A DNA stretch of 34,686 nt from Planctomycetota bacterium (lineage in GTDB: Bacteria > Planctomycetota > B129-G9 > JAJDCN01): assembly GCA_029260815.1 (NCBI GenBank), contig JAJDCN010000072.1, positions 1 through 34,686 on the forward strand, read 5' to 3'. The notes beneath the pieces were generated by a model. The model saw nothing but the letters and a program-made list of their open reading frames with translations, was not told the origin of the DNA and ran no database searches. Position numbers and translations under genes: made by a program. This document shows positions 23,806 through 31,948 of the stretch, in pieces (positions within the stretch are counted from its first letter, which is position 1; each line of letters starts with the position of its first letter).

Positions 23806-24515
23806 CCACTGCGGTGATGAGTGCGCTTCCTGAAGAAACCGCATCAATTCTGAATTCCATGTCCGACAGAACCCCGCTGTACGTCGGTTTACCGAAAACC
23901 TTTCGTGGCACCGTCGCCGGCCGGGAAGTCGTTCACGCAATCGTGGGCGTGGGCCCATGCCGTTCTGCCCGTTCCGCCCGAATCATTTTGGAGAAAGTTG
24001 GTCCCAGCCGTGTGATCGTCTGCGGCTTTGCCGGCGGCCTGGATACAACGGCGCCGCCCGGCACAGTGATTTTGGCAACGGATTTCGTTTTGGAAGAACG
24101 CCTGAAACAATCGCGTTCGCAACTGCTTCGGCGTCTGTTGCCATATCTTCCGCGACGGATCGGCCCTCTGTGCGAGCCGGTGGTTGCCGACCGCAAGCTA
24201 CTTGCCACAGCCGGGCAGGTCATCGCCCAAGCCCCCGTGGCCTCGGGCCGAATGGTCAGCACATGGATTCCCGTCCTCAATCCAGCGACCCGCGCCTCCT
24301 TGCGTACTGCGTCGAGGGCGATCGCGGTGGATATGGAGTGCGCCGCCGTGGCTCAGGTGGCCGCCCAGCACGGCATTCCCTGCCTTGGGATCAAGACCAT
24401 TTCCGACCGAGCCTCCTGGGCGGGCGGGCTTCAATTTCGCCGCAACGCCGCCCGCTGGGCCGGGCGGCACCAGTCGATTGTCCTTCAATGGCTCCAACAG
24501 GACGACGACCTGTAG
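23802..24515 (+). CDS. MTA/SAH nucleosidase-like phosphorylase-family protein
   Basis: A 237-residue member of the PNP_UDP_1 nucleoside phosphorylase/hydrolase family. The motifs of 5'-methylthioadenosine/S-adenosylhomocysteine nucleosidases are visible: SALPEET at 7-13 (acidic pair Glu11/Glu12), VGVGPCRSA, GFAGGL, VDMECAAVAQVA with Met178-Glu179, and the catalytic acid Asp202 in IKTISDRASW, at the normal spacing of 23 from Glu179. Related families such as futalosine hydrolase and HpnG-type proteins share these motifs, so the exact nucleoside is uncertain. The ATG overlaps the upstream TGA (ATGA), so it is coupled to the siroheme protein. Release of methylthioribose or homocysteine from S-adenosylmethionine by-products would fit a sulfur or radical SAM context. 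Confidence 0.88.
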   Translation: MTTAVMSALPEETASILNSMSDRTPLYVGLPKTFRGTVAGREVVHAIVGVGPCRSARSARIILEKVGPSRVIVCGFAGGLDTTAPPGTVILATDFVLEERLKQSRSQLLRRLLPYLPRRIGPLCEPVVADRKLLATAGQVIAQAPVASGRMVSTWIPVLNPATRASLRTASRAIAVDMECAAVAQVAAQHGIPCLGIKTISDRASWAGGLQFRRNAARWAGRHQSIVLQWLQQDDDL

Positions 24516-24526
24516 AAACAAACGGT

Positions 24527-24554
24527 TTGAATCCTGTTTGACGTCCGGTATAAT
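24527..24554 (+). promoter_or_regulatory. sigma-70 promoter of the 702-residue anchored protein
   Basis: TTGAAT (24527-24532), a 16-nt spacer and a perfect TATAAT (24549-24554) lie between the nucleosidase gene and the anchored protein. Transcription should start near 24561, inside the inverted repeat listed next. Confidence 0.75.
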
Positions 24555-24575
24555 TCCGACAGTCTAGCGTCGGAA
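24554..24575 (+). promoter_or_regulatory. inverted repeat TTCCGAC-N8-GTCGGAA over the transcription start
   Basis: Perfect 7-bp arms (24554-24560 and 24569-24575) flank an 8-nt centre. The left arm begins at the last base of the -10 box, so a protein bound here would block the promoter. The position is that of a repressor operator; the regulator is unknown. Confidence 0.5.
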
Positions 24576-24596
24576 AAGGTTATTGAGCACAACACT

Positions 24597-26705
24597 ATGA
24601 AAAAATGGATCTTTGTCTTGGTCATCGTCTTGATGGTCGCCGGTGGCGGCTATCTTGCTTACACCAAATTTATTGCCAAAGAGCCCGTCACCGTCGAGAC
24701 CTCAGACGAGACGGTTGAAGAACCTCCACAGACTCAGAAAGGCGACAAACTGAAAACGGATGTCCCCAAAGAGGAGAAGCCGACCAAGGCTGAAGATAAG
24801 CTCTATTGGGAGCCTTTGCGGGAGTTCGAGATCACTGCGGGCCGGCTAACAGAGCGCAAGTCGATTGAATTGCCCATCCTAGGTCGCGCCTTCGCCGAGC
24901 TTTTCGTCACGCCGCATACCGACGATTCTATCCTCCCGTGGGAAGGAGTGGTCCCGGAAGACGAGGCGAAGCGCCTGTTGGACGTTTCACTTGCGCTTTT
25001 CCGGTTCAACCCGTTGGCCATTGGAAATCGCGGCAAGTCCCTCAACTATCTGAAAATCGCCCTCACTGTTTCCGACCCTGCGGGCAACCAAGTTGCCCAA
25101 GCCACCCTCGTGCCAACACGCGGCATTACAGCCGGACACATGGGCACCGTTGTCGTCCCGAAAGATAAGTTGCAATTCTCTTTTTCCATCGTCCCCGAAG
25201 ATCTGCCGGGAAGCCGCCCCGTCGCTGCCAGCACAACCGCTGAGATAACCCCAACAGAGCTGACATTCGTCGTCGACACCGCATCAGAGGTTCTCGCGAC
25301 GGGAAAAACACCACTCGATCCCCGCCGTCTGGACGCCCAGTACGTGATCACATTTCCACCCGGCCAAGACGGTGCTCCGCAAAGCGTCGATATCTATATT
25401 AACCTGTTGACGGAAGAGACCAAAATCCGCATGACCGGCTTCATCTTCGGTCGAGACAACGCACAAATCCTAGGGATCCAGGGACACGGCACGATGGAGG
25501 GTGGATGGGCCTCTCTATGGATCGAAGGAGCCGACTATTGGGGAAAGATTCAATTCGCACTAAAGGAAGGGGTGCGCAGCTTTGAGGGACTTTTTCAGTA
25601 CGGCGGCTACCCCTCCACCGTACCGGCCACCGCACCCGTTCGGTGCAACATTCAGCGCGTCACAACGGAATCCAGACCTAATGCGAAAAAACCGGGAGGA
25701 CTCGCGGCGGCCCGCTATCAACAACTTGGCGATCCAGAAGGCTCAAATTCTTTTGCCTACCTGGTTCCCATGGGGCACGAAGAATACTCGCTGCGCTGGT
25801 ACCGCTTCGAGCAGACGCGACTCAAAACTCTGTGGGTCGGCGCCGGCTCGGTGGACCAGGGCTTGCTCTCACTGCAATTGGAAGAGCCCGACGGGAAAAA
25901 AGCCTTGGCCGAGACTTTTATGGGGTCGGACTCCGCCCAACTGGTCTTCAAAGTAAAATTCGAGGATTCGGACGCATGGGAAGACTTCCGTTTTGTCCGC
26001 TCCGACCAGGTTGCCGTTGTGGAGAGCGAGATTCGGAACACCGGTCGCTCCGGCTATTACGTGGCCGCTCACGTGGAAGGCGCGGAAATCCTTCCAAAAT
26101 TCGATATTCAATTTTCAGGTCCGTATGTATTCCTTTCCGGCTCGATTCGCGTAGGAGACGAAACGATTGAAAACCTTTCCGGTTTCGCGATCTACGAACC
26201 GGCTCATACGATTGTCGAATGGATCTCCGAAAAGGGTCTTGGTGTTACCGAGCTTCTCACGCCCCCCGACGAGGAAAATGTTTTGATTGCGCGCACACAG
26301 GCGCCCCTGCTGCCGGCCGCCTGGATCCGACAACAACTGAACAAGGTGGAGCCTCCAAAGGACCTGAGCGCACCTTACAAGGCACTCGAAACTGGTACGT
26401 GGTCGTATACGGTCCAGCCGCTGAATGGCCAATCCACCGTGTTTGACGTCACAGTGTCCAAGACGGAAGCGGGGATAACGATTAACCAGTCCGGTCGCGG
26501 CAAGGCCTACCTTTCGTTCGGTACGGACCTGTTGCGAGCCATATGGGATCAAGAGGGAACACGCGCTGCGGTCGTTTTGGAGATCCGGTTGTTTGACCCG
26601 AAATCGGACAAGCCGATCCGCGGCCGCTTGCGAACGGAGACAGCCAACAACTCGAACTGGGTAGAAGTCGAGTTGCAGCCGAAAAGCTCATCTACATCGC
26701 CATAG
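24597..26705 (+). CDS. membrane-anchored 702-residue protein of unknown family
   Basis: Residues 3-26 (KWIFVLVIVLMVAGGGYLAY) form one N-terminal transmembrane anchor or uncleaved signal, followed by an acidic and lysine-rich linker (about 30-65, VETSDETVEEPPQTQ...). The remaining 630 residues look strand-rich, with repeated lipid-binding-like or immunoglobulin-like stretches such as RRLDAQYVITFPPGQD and VDIYINLLTEETKIRMTGF. No catalytic motif or known family is recognisable. The protein should lie in the periplasm. It has its own promoter, starts 81 nt after the nucleosidase gene and meets the convergent NTPase gene only 19 nt after its stop, with no clear terminator between them. Confidence 0.75.
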   Translation: MKKWIFVLVIVLMVAGGGYLAYTKFIAKEPVTVETSDETVEEPPQTQKGDKLKTDVPKEEKPTKAEDKLYWEPLREFEITAGRLTERKSIELPILGRAFAELFVTPHTDDSILPWEGVVPEDEAKRLLDVSLALFRFNPLAIGNRGKSLNYLKIALTVSDPAGNQVAQATLVPTRGITAGHMGTVVVPKDKLQFSFSIVPEDLPGSRPVAASTTAEITPTELTFVVDTASEVLATGKTPLDPRRLDAQYVITFPPGQDGAPQSVDIYINLLTEETKIRMTGFIFGRDNAQILGIQGHGTMEGGWASLWIEGADYWGKIQFALKEGVRSFEGLFQYGGYPSTVPATAPVRCNIQRVTTESRPNAKKPGGLAAARYQQLGDPEGSNSFAYLVPMGHEEYSLRWYRFEQTRLKTLWVGAGSVDQGLLSLQLEEPDGKKALAETFMGSDSAQLVFKVKFEDSDAWEDFRFVRSDQVAVVESEIRNTGRSGYYVAAHVEGAEILPKFDIQFSGPYVFLSGSIRVGDETIENLSGFAIYEPAHTIVEWISEKGLGVTELLTPPDEENVLIARTQAPLLPAAWIRQQLNKVEPPKDLSAPYKALETGTWSYTVQPLNGQSTVFDVTVSKTEAGITINQSGRGKAYLSFGTDLLRAIWDQEGTRAAVVLEIRLFDPKSDKPIRGRLRTETANNSNWVEVELQPKSSSTSP

Positions 26706-26724
26706 GGCCGACGTCGCTCGCTGG

Positions 26725-28641
26725 TTATTGAACCGACGCAGAGGCTCGGGCCTCGTGAATCATATCTCGTAGCGTGCGCGCCGCTCGAGCCTCCAGATCA
26801 TCACCAGGAATCTGTTCGACCCCGCCGCCTCCAGAAATCGCACCGAGGAGGCAGTCCACAAGCGGCATCCGCCCCCGGTTGGGCTCCAGTTCTGCGACGA
26901 GGTGAAGGGCTTGATCCTGCCCGCCCTCCACGTAAAGAACCCCGGCATAAAACCCGGAGACGAGATATCTTGTGTATTCGTCTTCCACTTTTTCCGTAAG
27001 CTCCAGGCATTTGGCGAGAGCTTTCAAGTCACGCTTGCCGGTTAAGATTCTCAGAAGGGCGGAAGTGAAAAACTCGCTCAAAGCCGGGCGTTCACGGTGT
27101 CGGTCTTCCAAGAACTTCCCATACTCAAAATGCGCCCGCGGATCCAGGGCGTCAGCGCGCAGCCCTTGCTTAAAGTATCGCTCGGCCGCTTCCATCTCGC
27201 CCAAGCGTTGATGCATTTCTGCCAACCAAAAGTGACAGTCGGCATCTTCAACATTCAGCGCGATTACCGCCCGCAATTTCCGGATCGCCTCTTCGGTCTC
27301 TCCCAGCACGGCAAGCTCCAGGGCCTCTCGTTTCACATCGGCTCCAGGCATAGCAACCGGTGTTTCCTGCTCGATCGCGGAGGGAGTCTCGCCTACCTCG
27401 CCCGACGCCGCCTCGCCACTCAGAAGTGGAAATTCATCACAATATGCGGACAGGCAGGGATGGCAGCCCTCTTCGTCGGTTTTAGCAGAAAGCGCTTCGA
27501 AACATTTTTGGCTCTGGTCGCTCGCTTGTTCGTGATAAAGCTGGAGCCCGGCCAACCACAGCGCCTGAAGGTGATTCCCGGATAGCAAGAACTTCACGAT
27601 TTCTTCCACCCAATCGTCTGTGCTCTCAGAAAGCTGAGAAAAAACCCTGTCGCTAACCACAAACCTCCCAGCCTCGTAGCCCACATAACTGTTGCTGCGA
27701 ATCCCGGCAGCAGCGCGGGGGTATTGCGCGTCCGGACAAATCGACTCGTAGAGTTCTTGACTAAGCGCTTCGGTCAAAGGCAGGTTCAGCCGACGCATGG
27801 CCTTGAGACACAGAAGAAGTTGTTTCTCCGGTTCACTGAGGTTTTTGTATCGTTGTCTCAGCCGACGCAGGGGCATCAAAGCATCCAAGGGGCGCTTTTC
27901 GGAGGCTTCCTTGAGAATATCCTGACAACTGGTTCGCTCCGCGAGGGCCTCCAGATCAGCCTTGGACATGGGACCAACATGCACCTCTTCCAGTTTTCCG
28001 AAGTGCTTCCCGTAGCGCTCGTACCGAGCCCGCCCGCGACTTTGATTCAGGGTACCGATCGTCACCAATTCGTCGCCGCACCCGCCCAGTTTCTCCAATA
28101 GGCCCGCTACGCTATGATAGGGATCACAAAACCGATCGATGTCGTCCAGCACAAGGATGTAATTTCCCTTGGGCGGATGCAGTTGTTCCAACAAAGCCGG
28201 ATACAGAGGACCGGTAAGGGCAACCACCCAGTGCTCCTTCAAATCCGGGCATGCCCGGAGAGCCTCCCATAGACTGCGGCTTTTACCGGAACCGCCGGCG
28301 CCGGTCAACAGAACGGAGCTCCGCGCCGTCAAATGCTCGCGCAGTTTTTCATCAAGCTCGGGTCGGGGACCGTAATAGGAGTAGTACCGCTGGATATTCA
28401 GGTCACTGGGCACTAAGTGGCCGACGCGAATCGGGCGGAAGTCGCCCGCAAAAAGGTCCTCTACCGAGCCGGCATTCGGGTTGTTCAAATTACGCCGCTG
28501 GAAGTCCCGAAGTACCGCGCGCGCGGACCAGAGGACGACGCCAAAGGCTGCGACAATGACCAATACGAGCAACCAAGTCAACGTCGGACTTCCAGCGGCC
28601 CATACGGGAACCGTCTCGGTCGGCAAAACGAACTTGCCCAT
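26725..28641 (-). CDS. membrane-anchored P-loop NTPase with C-terminal TPRs
   Basis: A 638-residue protein. Residues about 19-41 form a transmembrane helix. A P-loop NTPase domain (about 85-330) has Walker A GAGGSGKS at 114-121 and Walker B ILVLDDID at 162-169, and a helical region resembling the winged-helix part of STAND/AP-ATPases follows. The C-terminal third (about 440-600) contains TPR-like helix pairs (ETEEAIRKLRAVIALNVEDADCHFWLAEMHQRLGEMEAAERYFKQGL region). STAND-type proteins act as ligand-triggered switches in signalling, and sometimes in defence; which applies here is unknown. GGAGGAG precedes the ATG by 3 nt. The gene lies 34 nt after the small coiled-coil gene and probably shares its promoter at 28902-28930. 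Confidence 0.8.
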   Translation of the reverse strand: MGKFVLPTETVPVWAAGSPTLTWLLVLVIVAAFGVVLWSARAVLRDFQRRNLNNPNAGSVEDLFAGDFRPIRVGHLVPSDLNIQRYYSYYGPRPELDEKLREHLTARSSVLLTGAGGSGKSRSLWEALRACPDLKEHWVVALTGPLYPALLEQLHPPKGNYILVLDDIDRFCDPYHSVAGLLEKLGGCGDELVTIGTLNQSRGRARYERYGKHFGKLEEVHVGPMSKADLEALAERTSCQDILKEASEKRPLDALMPLRRLRQRYKNLSEPEKQLLLCLKAMRRLNLPLTEALSQELYESICPDAQYPRAAAGIRSNSYVGYEAGRFVVSDRVFSQLSESTDDWVEEIVKFLLSGNHLQALWLAGLQLYHEQASDQSQKCFEALSAKTDEEGCHPCLSAYCDEFPLLSGEAASGEVGETPSAIEQETPVAMPGADVKREALELAVLGETEEAIRKLRAVIALNVEDADCHFWLAEMHQRLGEMEAAERYFKQGLRADALDPRAHFEYGKFLEDRHRERPALSEFFTSALLRILTGKRDLKALAKCLELTEKVEDEYTRYLVSGFYAGVLYVEGGQDQALHLVAELEPNRGRMPLVDCLLGAISGGGGVEQIPGDDLEARAARTLRDMIHEARASASVQ

Positions 28642-28675
28642 GATCTCCTCCGTGAGCCAACAGGCCGATGCGACG

Positions 28676-28864
28676 CTATCGCTTCTTCGCGTCCCGTTCC
28701 TTCAATGCAATCTGACCGATCGCAAAGGACTCCAGATCGCGCGAAAGCTTCAGGACCGCTTTCAGATCCTGCACACGAATCGCACTGGAGCTGGATCTCA
28801 CTTCCTTGAGCAATTTGTTGAGATCGTCTTGCAATAGCGCAAGGCGCTCTTTCAAATGATCCAT
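28676..28864 (-). CDS. small coiled-coil-like protein upstream of the NTPase
   Basis: A 62-residue protein (MDHLKERLALLQDDLNKLLKEVRSS...) with a heptad-like pattern of leucines and many charged residues, and no cysteine or signal peptide. It should be an all-helical cytoplasmic protein, probably a coiled coil. GAGGGGG lies 8 nt before the ATG, which supports a real gene. It precedes the membrane NTPase by 34 nt in the same direction, with a good promoter upstream at 28902-28930, so the pair is probably one unit. I do not recognise the family; a partner or regulator of the NTPase is a guess. Confidence 0.7.
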   Translation of the reverse strand: MDHLKERLALLQDDLNKLLKEVRSSSSAIRVQDLKAVLKLSRDLESFAIGQIALKERDAKKR

Positions 28865-28901
28865 TGGCTTCGCGCCCCCTCTGTCGATACCCTCTCAGCT
28901 G

Positions 28902-28930
28902 ATTCTAAACAGCAACCTCCGGATCGACAA
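28902..28930 (-). promoter_or_regulatory. sigma-70 promoter of the small coiled-coil/NTPase pair
   Basis: On the minus strand TTGTCG (28930-28925, 4/6), a 17-nt spacer and TAGAAT (28907-28902, 5/6) precede the gene pair. Transcription should start near 28895. The repeated 15-mer lies immediately upstream of the -35 box. Confidence 0.7.
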
Positions 28931-28944
28931 CGCTTTTTTGCGAA
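28930..28944. repeat. intergenic 15-mer, copy 2 (ACGCTTTTTTGCGAA)
   Basis: This copy directly abuts the -35 box of the coiled-coil/NTPase promoter (its first base is shared with it), the usual place for an activator site or UP-like element. The other copy lies at 5010-5024, in the protease/DUF58 intergenic region. Confidence 0.5.
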
Positions 28945-29049
28945 AAATTATTGACCGCGCCCAAAAGGGCCGAGCCGGAAGCCGACTCCACAACGCAGAC
29001 GTGCGCCACAACGCCCACGCATCCTTGAAAAGGCGATAAACCTCGACAA

Positions 29050-29058
29050 TTATCCACA
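29050..29058 (+). other. single DnaA-box-like sequence TTATCCACA
   Basis: A perfect match to the DnaA-box consensus lies in the 277-bp intergenic region between the carboxypeptidase-regulatory-like gene and the coiled-coil/NTPase pair. I see no further boxes or AT-rich unwinding element beside it, so it is not an origin. It may be a regulatory site or a chance match. Confidence 0.2.
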
Positions 29059-29141
29059 ATGAAAGACCGGTAGACCAGGCCGGAGCCACCCGGAACAAGG
29101 TTAGACGACCGCTTCTCGGGCTCGAGTTGCGAAACGGCCCT

Positions 29142-31049
29142 TTAGGGTTTTTCTGGCAGGTCGACGGAAAATGAAGAAGGTTTCATCTCCGCATCAATGA
29201 CAAGGTCGATTCGATCCTCGTCGCCGACCACCTTTACGGTTTGTTTCTGCAGTACGCCACGGATTGGTCCGGCGTGGGAATCGGTCAGGTCGACCACGGA
29301 GATTGCGTAGGTGCCCGGCTGGATGTGCTGGATTGTGAATGTGCCGTCGGCCTGAGTACCGGCCTCTGCGATGGCACCCGCACTGAGGAAATCGACCAGA
29401 AGAATACGGGAAGGAACAATTTTACCGCCCTTGCGAAGAACAACCTTGCCATGTAGCGTGACCCCTTTTTTGATTTCAAACTTGACCGGAACCGGCTCCT
29501 TGCCCTTGAGCGTGTCGGCGTTGAGCCGACGCAACGTATAGAGTCTACATATCGGGCTGGAATAGTACTTCACGCCGAGCACCACGTCCGTGGCCGGGAC
29601 ATTTTCGACCACACCACGACCAGTTTGGGACAAACGGGTAAGCCAGGCGATCTCGGCGTTGACATCATATCCCAACGCCCCTTTGGTGGCAGGCATGAGA
29701 AGGGTCGACATGGGCGATGAAAATACAATATTCTGTCCAGACATCTCAACTCGGACTTTTTTTGTCTCAACTTGTTGGAGAGTTACTGGACCCACATTGC
29801 CTGCTTCGGGAAGATCGGCGTATTTTCCGAGGACCAAGTCTGCATCGTGCATCCGAATAAGATAGGCGCCCGGCATTAGGTCTTCAAAACGATACCTCCC
29901 GTTCTTGTCCGTAAAGACCGATACTGAAACATCCACTTTCATAGACAGTGGCTTAAACGTCGACCGCTCGAAGAGCAGGTGATTGGCGGTAACCTGAACA
30001 CCGAACGAAGGCTTTCCATCGAGTCCGGTCACCACGCCATGGAGCGTTCCATTCTTGTGTCCGCGGATTTGAACTGTTTCCGCCTTTCCAGCTTGGATGC
30101 GGAACTTCTCTTGCGCCTGAAAAATGCCTCGTTTTTTGTCTCGGCTGAGCCAGGTGAAGAAGTAGATGTAGTCGCCTTCCTCCAGCCCTTTGGCATGAAA
30201 GGTCCAATCTTTATCGATTGGGATCGATCGCCATTGGACACGTATGAAGCGTCCGCCGGAGCCTGTGACCAATCGGCCAACCGACAAATCAAATTGATTC
30301 GGTTCAATGCCCTTTCTATCCATCTCCACCGTGCCCGTTAAGTCGCCGGTGGGAATTCTCTCTACAATGATCTCATTGAGGGATCGGTTTTCGCCGGGCT
30401 TCAAGTCCTCCACACGGAAGTAACGGTCCCGATGTGCCGTATTGTAGGCAATGAAGGAGATCGGCCCCGGAGGCAAATCCTGCAGGACGAAGCGCCCGTT
30501 TTTGTCCGACAGGACCTCGCGGGAAGGGCTCAGCATGTACATGTTATCCGTCAAAGGGTGAGCGTCGTTGAGCAGAGCCTCCACATGCATATTATGAATC
30601 GGGACGGATTCCTTGTCCCGCCGTTCGATGAGTCTGCCGGACAGGACACACAGCCTGCGAAGGGTCACGGCCATTGGTTTCTTTAATCTCTCCTGTGGAG
30701 CCGTAAACCTCAAGAGTGTAGCAACCGTATACCCTTCTTTGAAGATCTTGATGTTGATCGCGATGCCGCTCTTGCATTGCATCACGCCTATACCGCGCTC
30801 GTTCGTCACCGCTTTCCCACGATCGCCCGCGGGACCGTACCGACCCAACCCTTTGTCGGCCTCGCGGTTGATTATAATCGCTCCTTTGATCGGTTTCCCC
30901 GCTTCATCCACAACGCGGAACAGCACGCGCAACACAATCGGCCGCGCATGAGCAACAGGCACGGCTCCACCCAGGAGAAGAACCCATAGGATCGCCCACC
31001 AACGGCATCGGGCTGACAAAGCACAAAAACCGACGATTGCTCTTTCCAT
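29142..31049 (-). CDS. exported carboxypeptidase-regulatory-like repeat protein
   Basis: About 635 residues from an ATG at 31049; the frame is open to 31562, but that part overlaps the nnrD gene and a signal peptide starts at this ATG (basic residues, then WWAILWVLLLGGAVPVAHA). The mature protein is a string of beta-sandwich domains of the CarboxypepD_reg type, visible as repeated patterns such as VVDEAGKPIKGA, SDKNGRFVLQDLPPG, TDKNGRYRFEDLMPGAYLIRM and QADGTFTIQHIQPGTYAISVVD. There is no peptidase domain. Such proteins are exported and often cell-surface or periplasmic with binding roles; the ligand is unknown. It follows nnrD after 29 nt, so it may be the last gene of the larB-nnrD operon. 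The Shine-Dalgarno is weak. Confidence 0.8.
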   Translation of the reverse strand: MERAIVGFCALSARCRWWAILWVLLLGGAVPVAHARPIVLRVLFRVVDEAGKPIKGAIIINREADKGLGRYGPAGDRGKAVTNERGIGVMQCKSGIAINIKIFKEGYTVATLLRFTAPQERLKKPMAVTLRRLCVLSGRLIERRDKESVPIHNMHVEALLNDAHPLTDNMYMLSPSREVLSDKNGRFVLQDLPPGPISFIAYNTAHRDRYFRVEDLKPGENRSLNEIIVERIPTGDLTGTVEMDRKGIEPNQFDLSVGRLVTGSGGRFIRVQWRSIPIDKDWTFHAKGLEEGDYIYFFTWLSRDKKRGIFQAQEKFRIQAGKAETVQIRGHKNGTLHGVVTGLDGKPSFGVQVTANHLLFERSTFKPLSMKVDVSVSVFTDKNGRYRFEDLMPGAYLIRMHDADLVLGKYADLPEAGNVGPVTLQQVETKKVRVEMSGQNIVFSSPMSTLLMPATKGALGYDVNAEIAWLTRLSQTGRGVVENVPATDVVLGVKYYSSPICRLYTLRRLNADTLKGKEPVPVKFEIKKGVTLHGKVVLRKGGKIVPSRILLVDFLSAGAIAEAGTQADGTFTIQHIQPGTYAISVVDLTDSHAGPIRGVLQKQTVKVVGDEDRIDLVIDAEMKPSSFSVDLPEKP

Positions 31050-31078
31050 AGTCACCGTCCAATCTCGAATGTTCAGAC

Positions 31079-31948
31079 CTATTTGCGTTTTTGGTTCTTC
31101 ACCACCGCGGTAGGCAACGCCTCTAGGAGGTCTGAGGCAATCACCGAATGTTCCCCCACCGCCTGCCGGGCGAGATCGCCCGCCAACCCGTGCACGTGAG
31201 CTCCGAAAATAGCCGCATCCATTGCATCCATCCCCTGGGCCAAAGCCCCGGCAATGATCCCGGCGAGTACATCGCCGCACCCCGCGGTGGCCATCCCTGG
31301 ATTGCCCGTCTTGTTTTCGTAACATCGCTTTCCATCGGTCACGACCGTCCGATGGCCCTTGAGCAACATGACCGCACCGTGCTTTCCGGCAAAGGCCGCT
31401 GCCGCGGCGATGCGCTCGGTGGTCGTTCGGCCCGGCCGCACACCAGTGAGTCGTTCGAATTCGCCCGGGTGCGGTGTCAGAACGGCACGTCCACCAAACT
31501 GGACACGCCTCACCATCCGCATCGCCGCCAGGGCGTTGAGGCCATCCGCATCGACCACGCACGGGATCTCACAGCGGGCAAGGACCTTGCGTGCCAGCGC
31601 GGCGGTCTGCGGCTGCTGCGACAGCCCCGGACCGATGGCTAGTACGTCGCCCTCGATCAACAACTGCTGGATCGGCAAAAATGCCGACGCCGCCAGCGCT
31701 CCTTCAGCGGTTTCCGGGAGCGGCCGCGTCATTGTCTCGGTCAGCTTTGCCTCCAGGATCCCGTTCAACGACTTGGGGATGCCCAAGGTCACCAGCCCCG
31801 CTCCCACACGCAAGGCAGCCTGACAGGTGAGGGCTGCCGCTCCGGTCATGCCACGAGACCCGGCGAGGACCACGACATGGCCGAAGTCGTTCTTGTGTGC
31901 CTCTCGCGGGCGGGTCGACAGCTTGGGGATCGCTCTAACGGTCTTCAT
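31079..31948 (-). CDS. nnrD: ADP-dependent (S)-NAD(P)H-hydrate dehydratase
   Basis: NnrD repairs hydrated NADH and NADPH using ADP (or ATP) as phosphate donor. The 289-residue protein is a ribokinase-like fold with the family motifs VVVLAGSRGMTGAAALTCQAALRVGAG near the N-terminus, AIGPGLS, CVVDADGLNAL, LTPHPGEFERLTG, and the ATP-site GMATAGCGDVLAGIIAG followed by AIFGAHVHGLAGD. It is the stand-alone dehydratase; the epimerase domain (NnrE) that is often fused in front is absent, so an epimerase must lie elsewhere. The ATG lies inside the end of larB (14-nt overlap), so the two genes are co-transcribed and probably coupled. Confidence 0.93.
   Translation of the reverse strand: MKTVRAIPKLSTRPREAHKNDFGHVVVLAGSRGMTGAAALTCQAALRVGAGLVTLGIPKSLNGILEAKLTETMTRPLPETAEGALAASAFLPIQQLLIEGDVLAIGPGLSQQPQTAALARKVLARCEIPCVVDADGLNALAAMRMVRRVQFGGRAVLTPHPGEFERLTGVRPGRTTTERIAAAAAFAGKHGAVMLLKGHRTVVTDGKRCYENKTGNPGMATAGCGDVLAGIIAGALAQGMDAMDAAIFGAHVHGLAGDLARQAVGEHSVIASDLLEALPTAVVKNQKRK

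Noticed and set aside
29050-29058. Replication origin suggested by a DnaA box
   Set aside because: There is only one box and no AT-rich unwinding element or dnaA/gid-type neighbours; a single match is expected fairly often by chance.
28895-29098. A 67-codon minus-strand frame before the small coiled-coil gene
   Set aside because: It covers the promoter of the coiled-coil/NTPase pair and has no ribosome-binding site or recognisable sequence.
31050-31562. Upstream extension of the carboxypeptidase-regulatory-like frame
   Set aside because: It overlaps the nnrD gene in a different frame, and a normal signal peptide begins at 31049.
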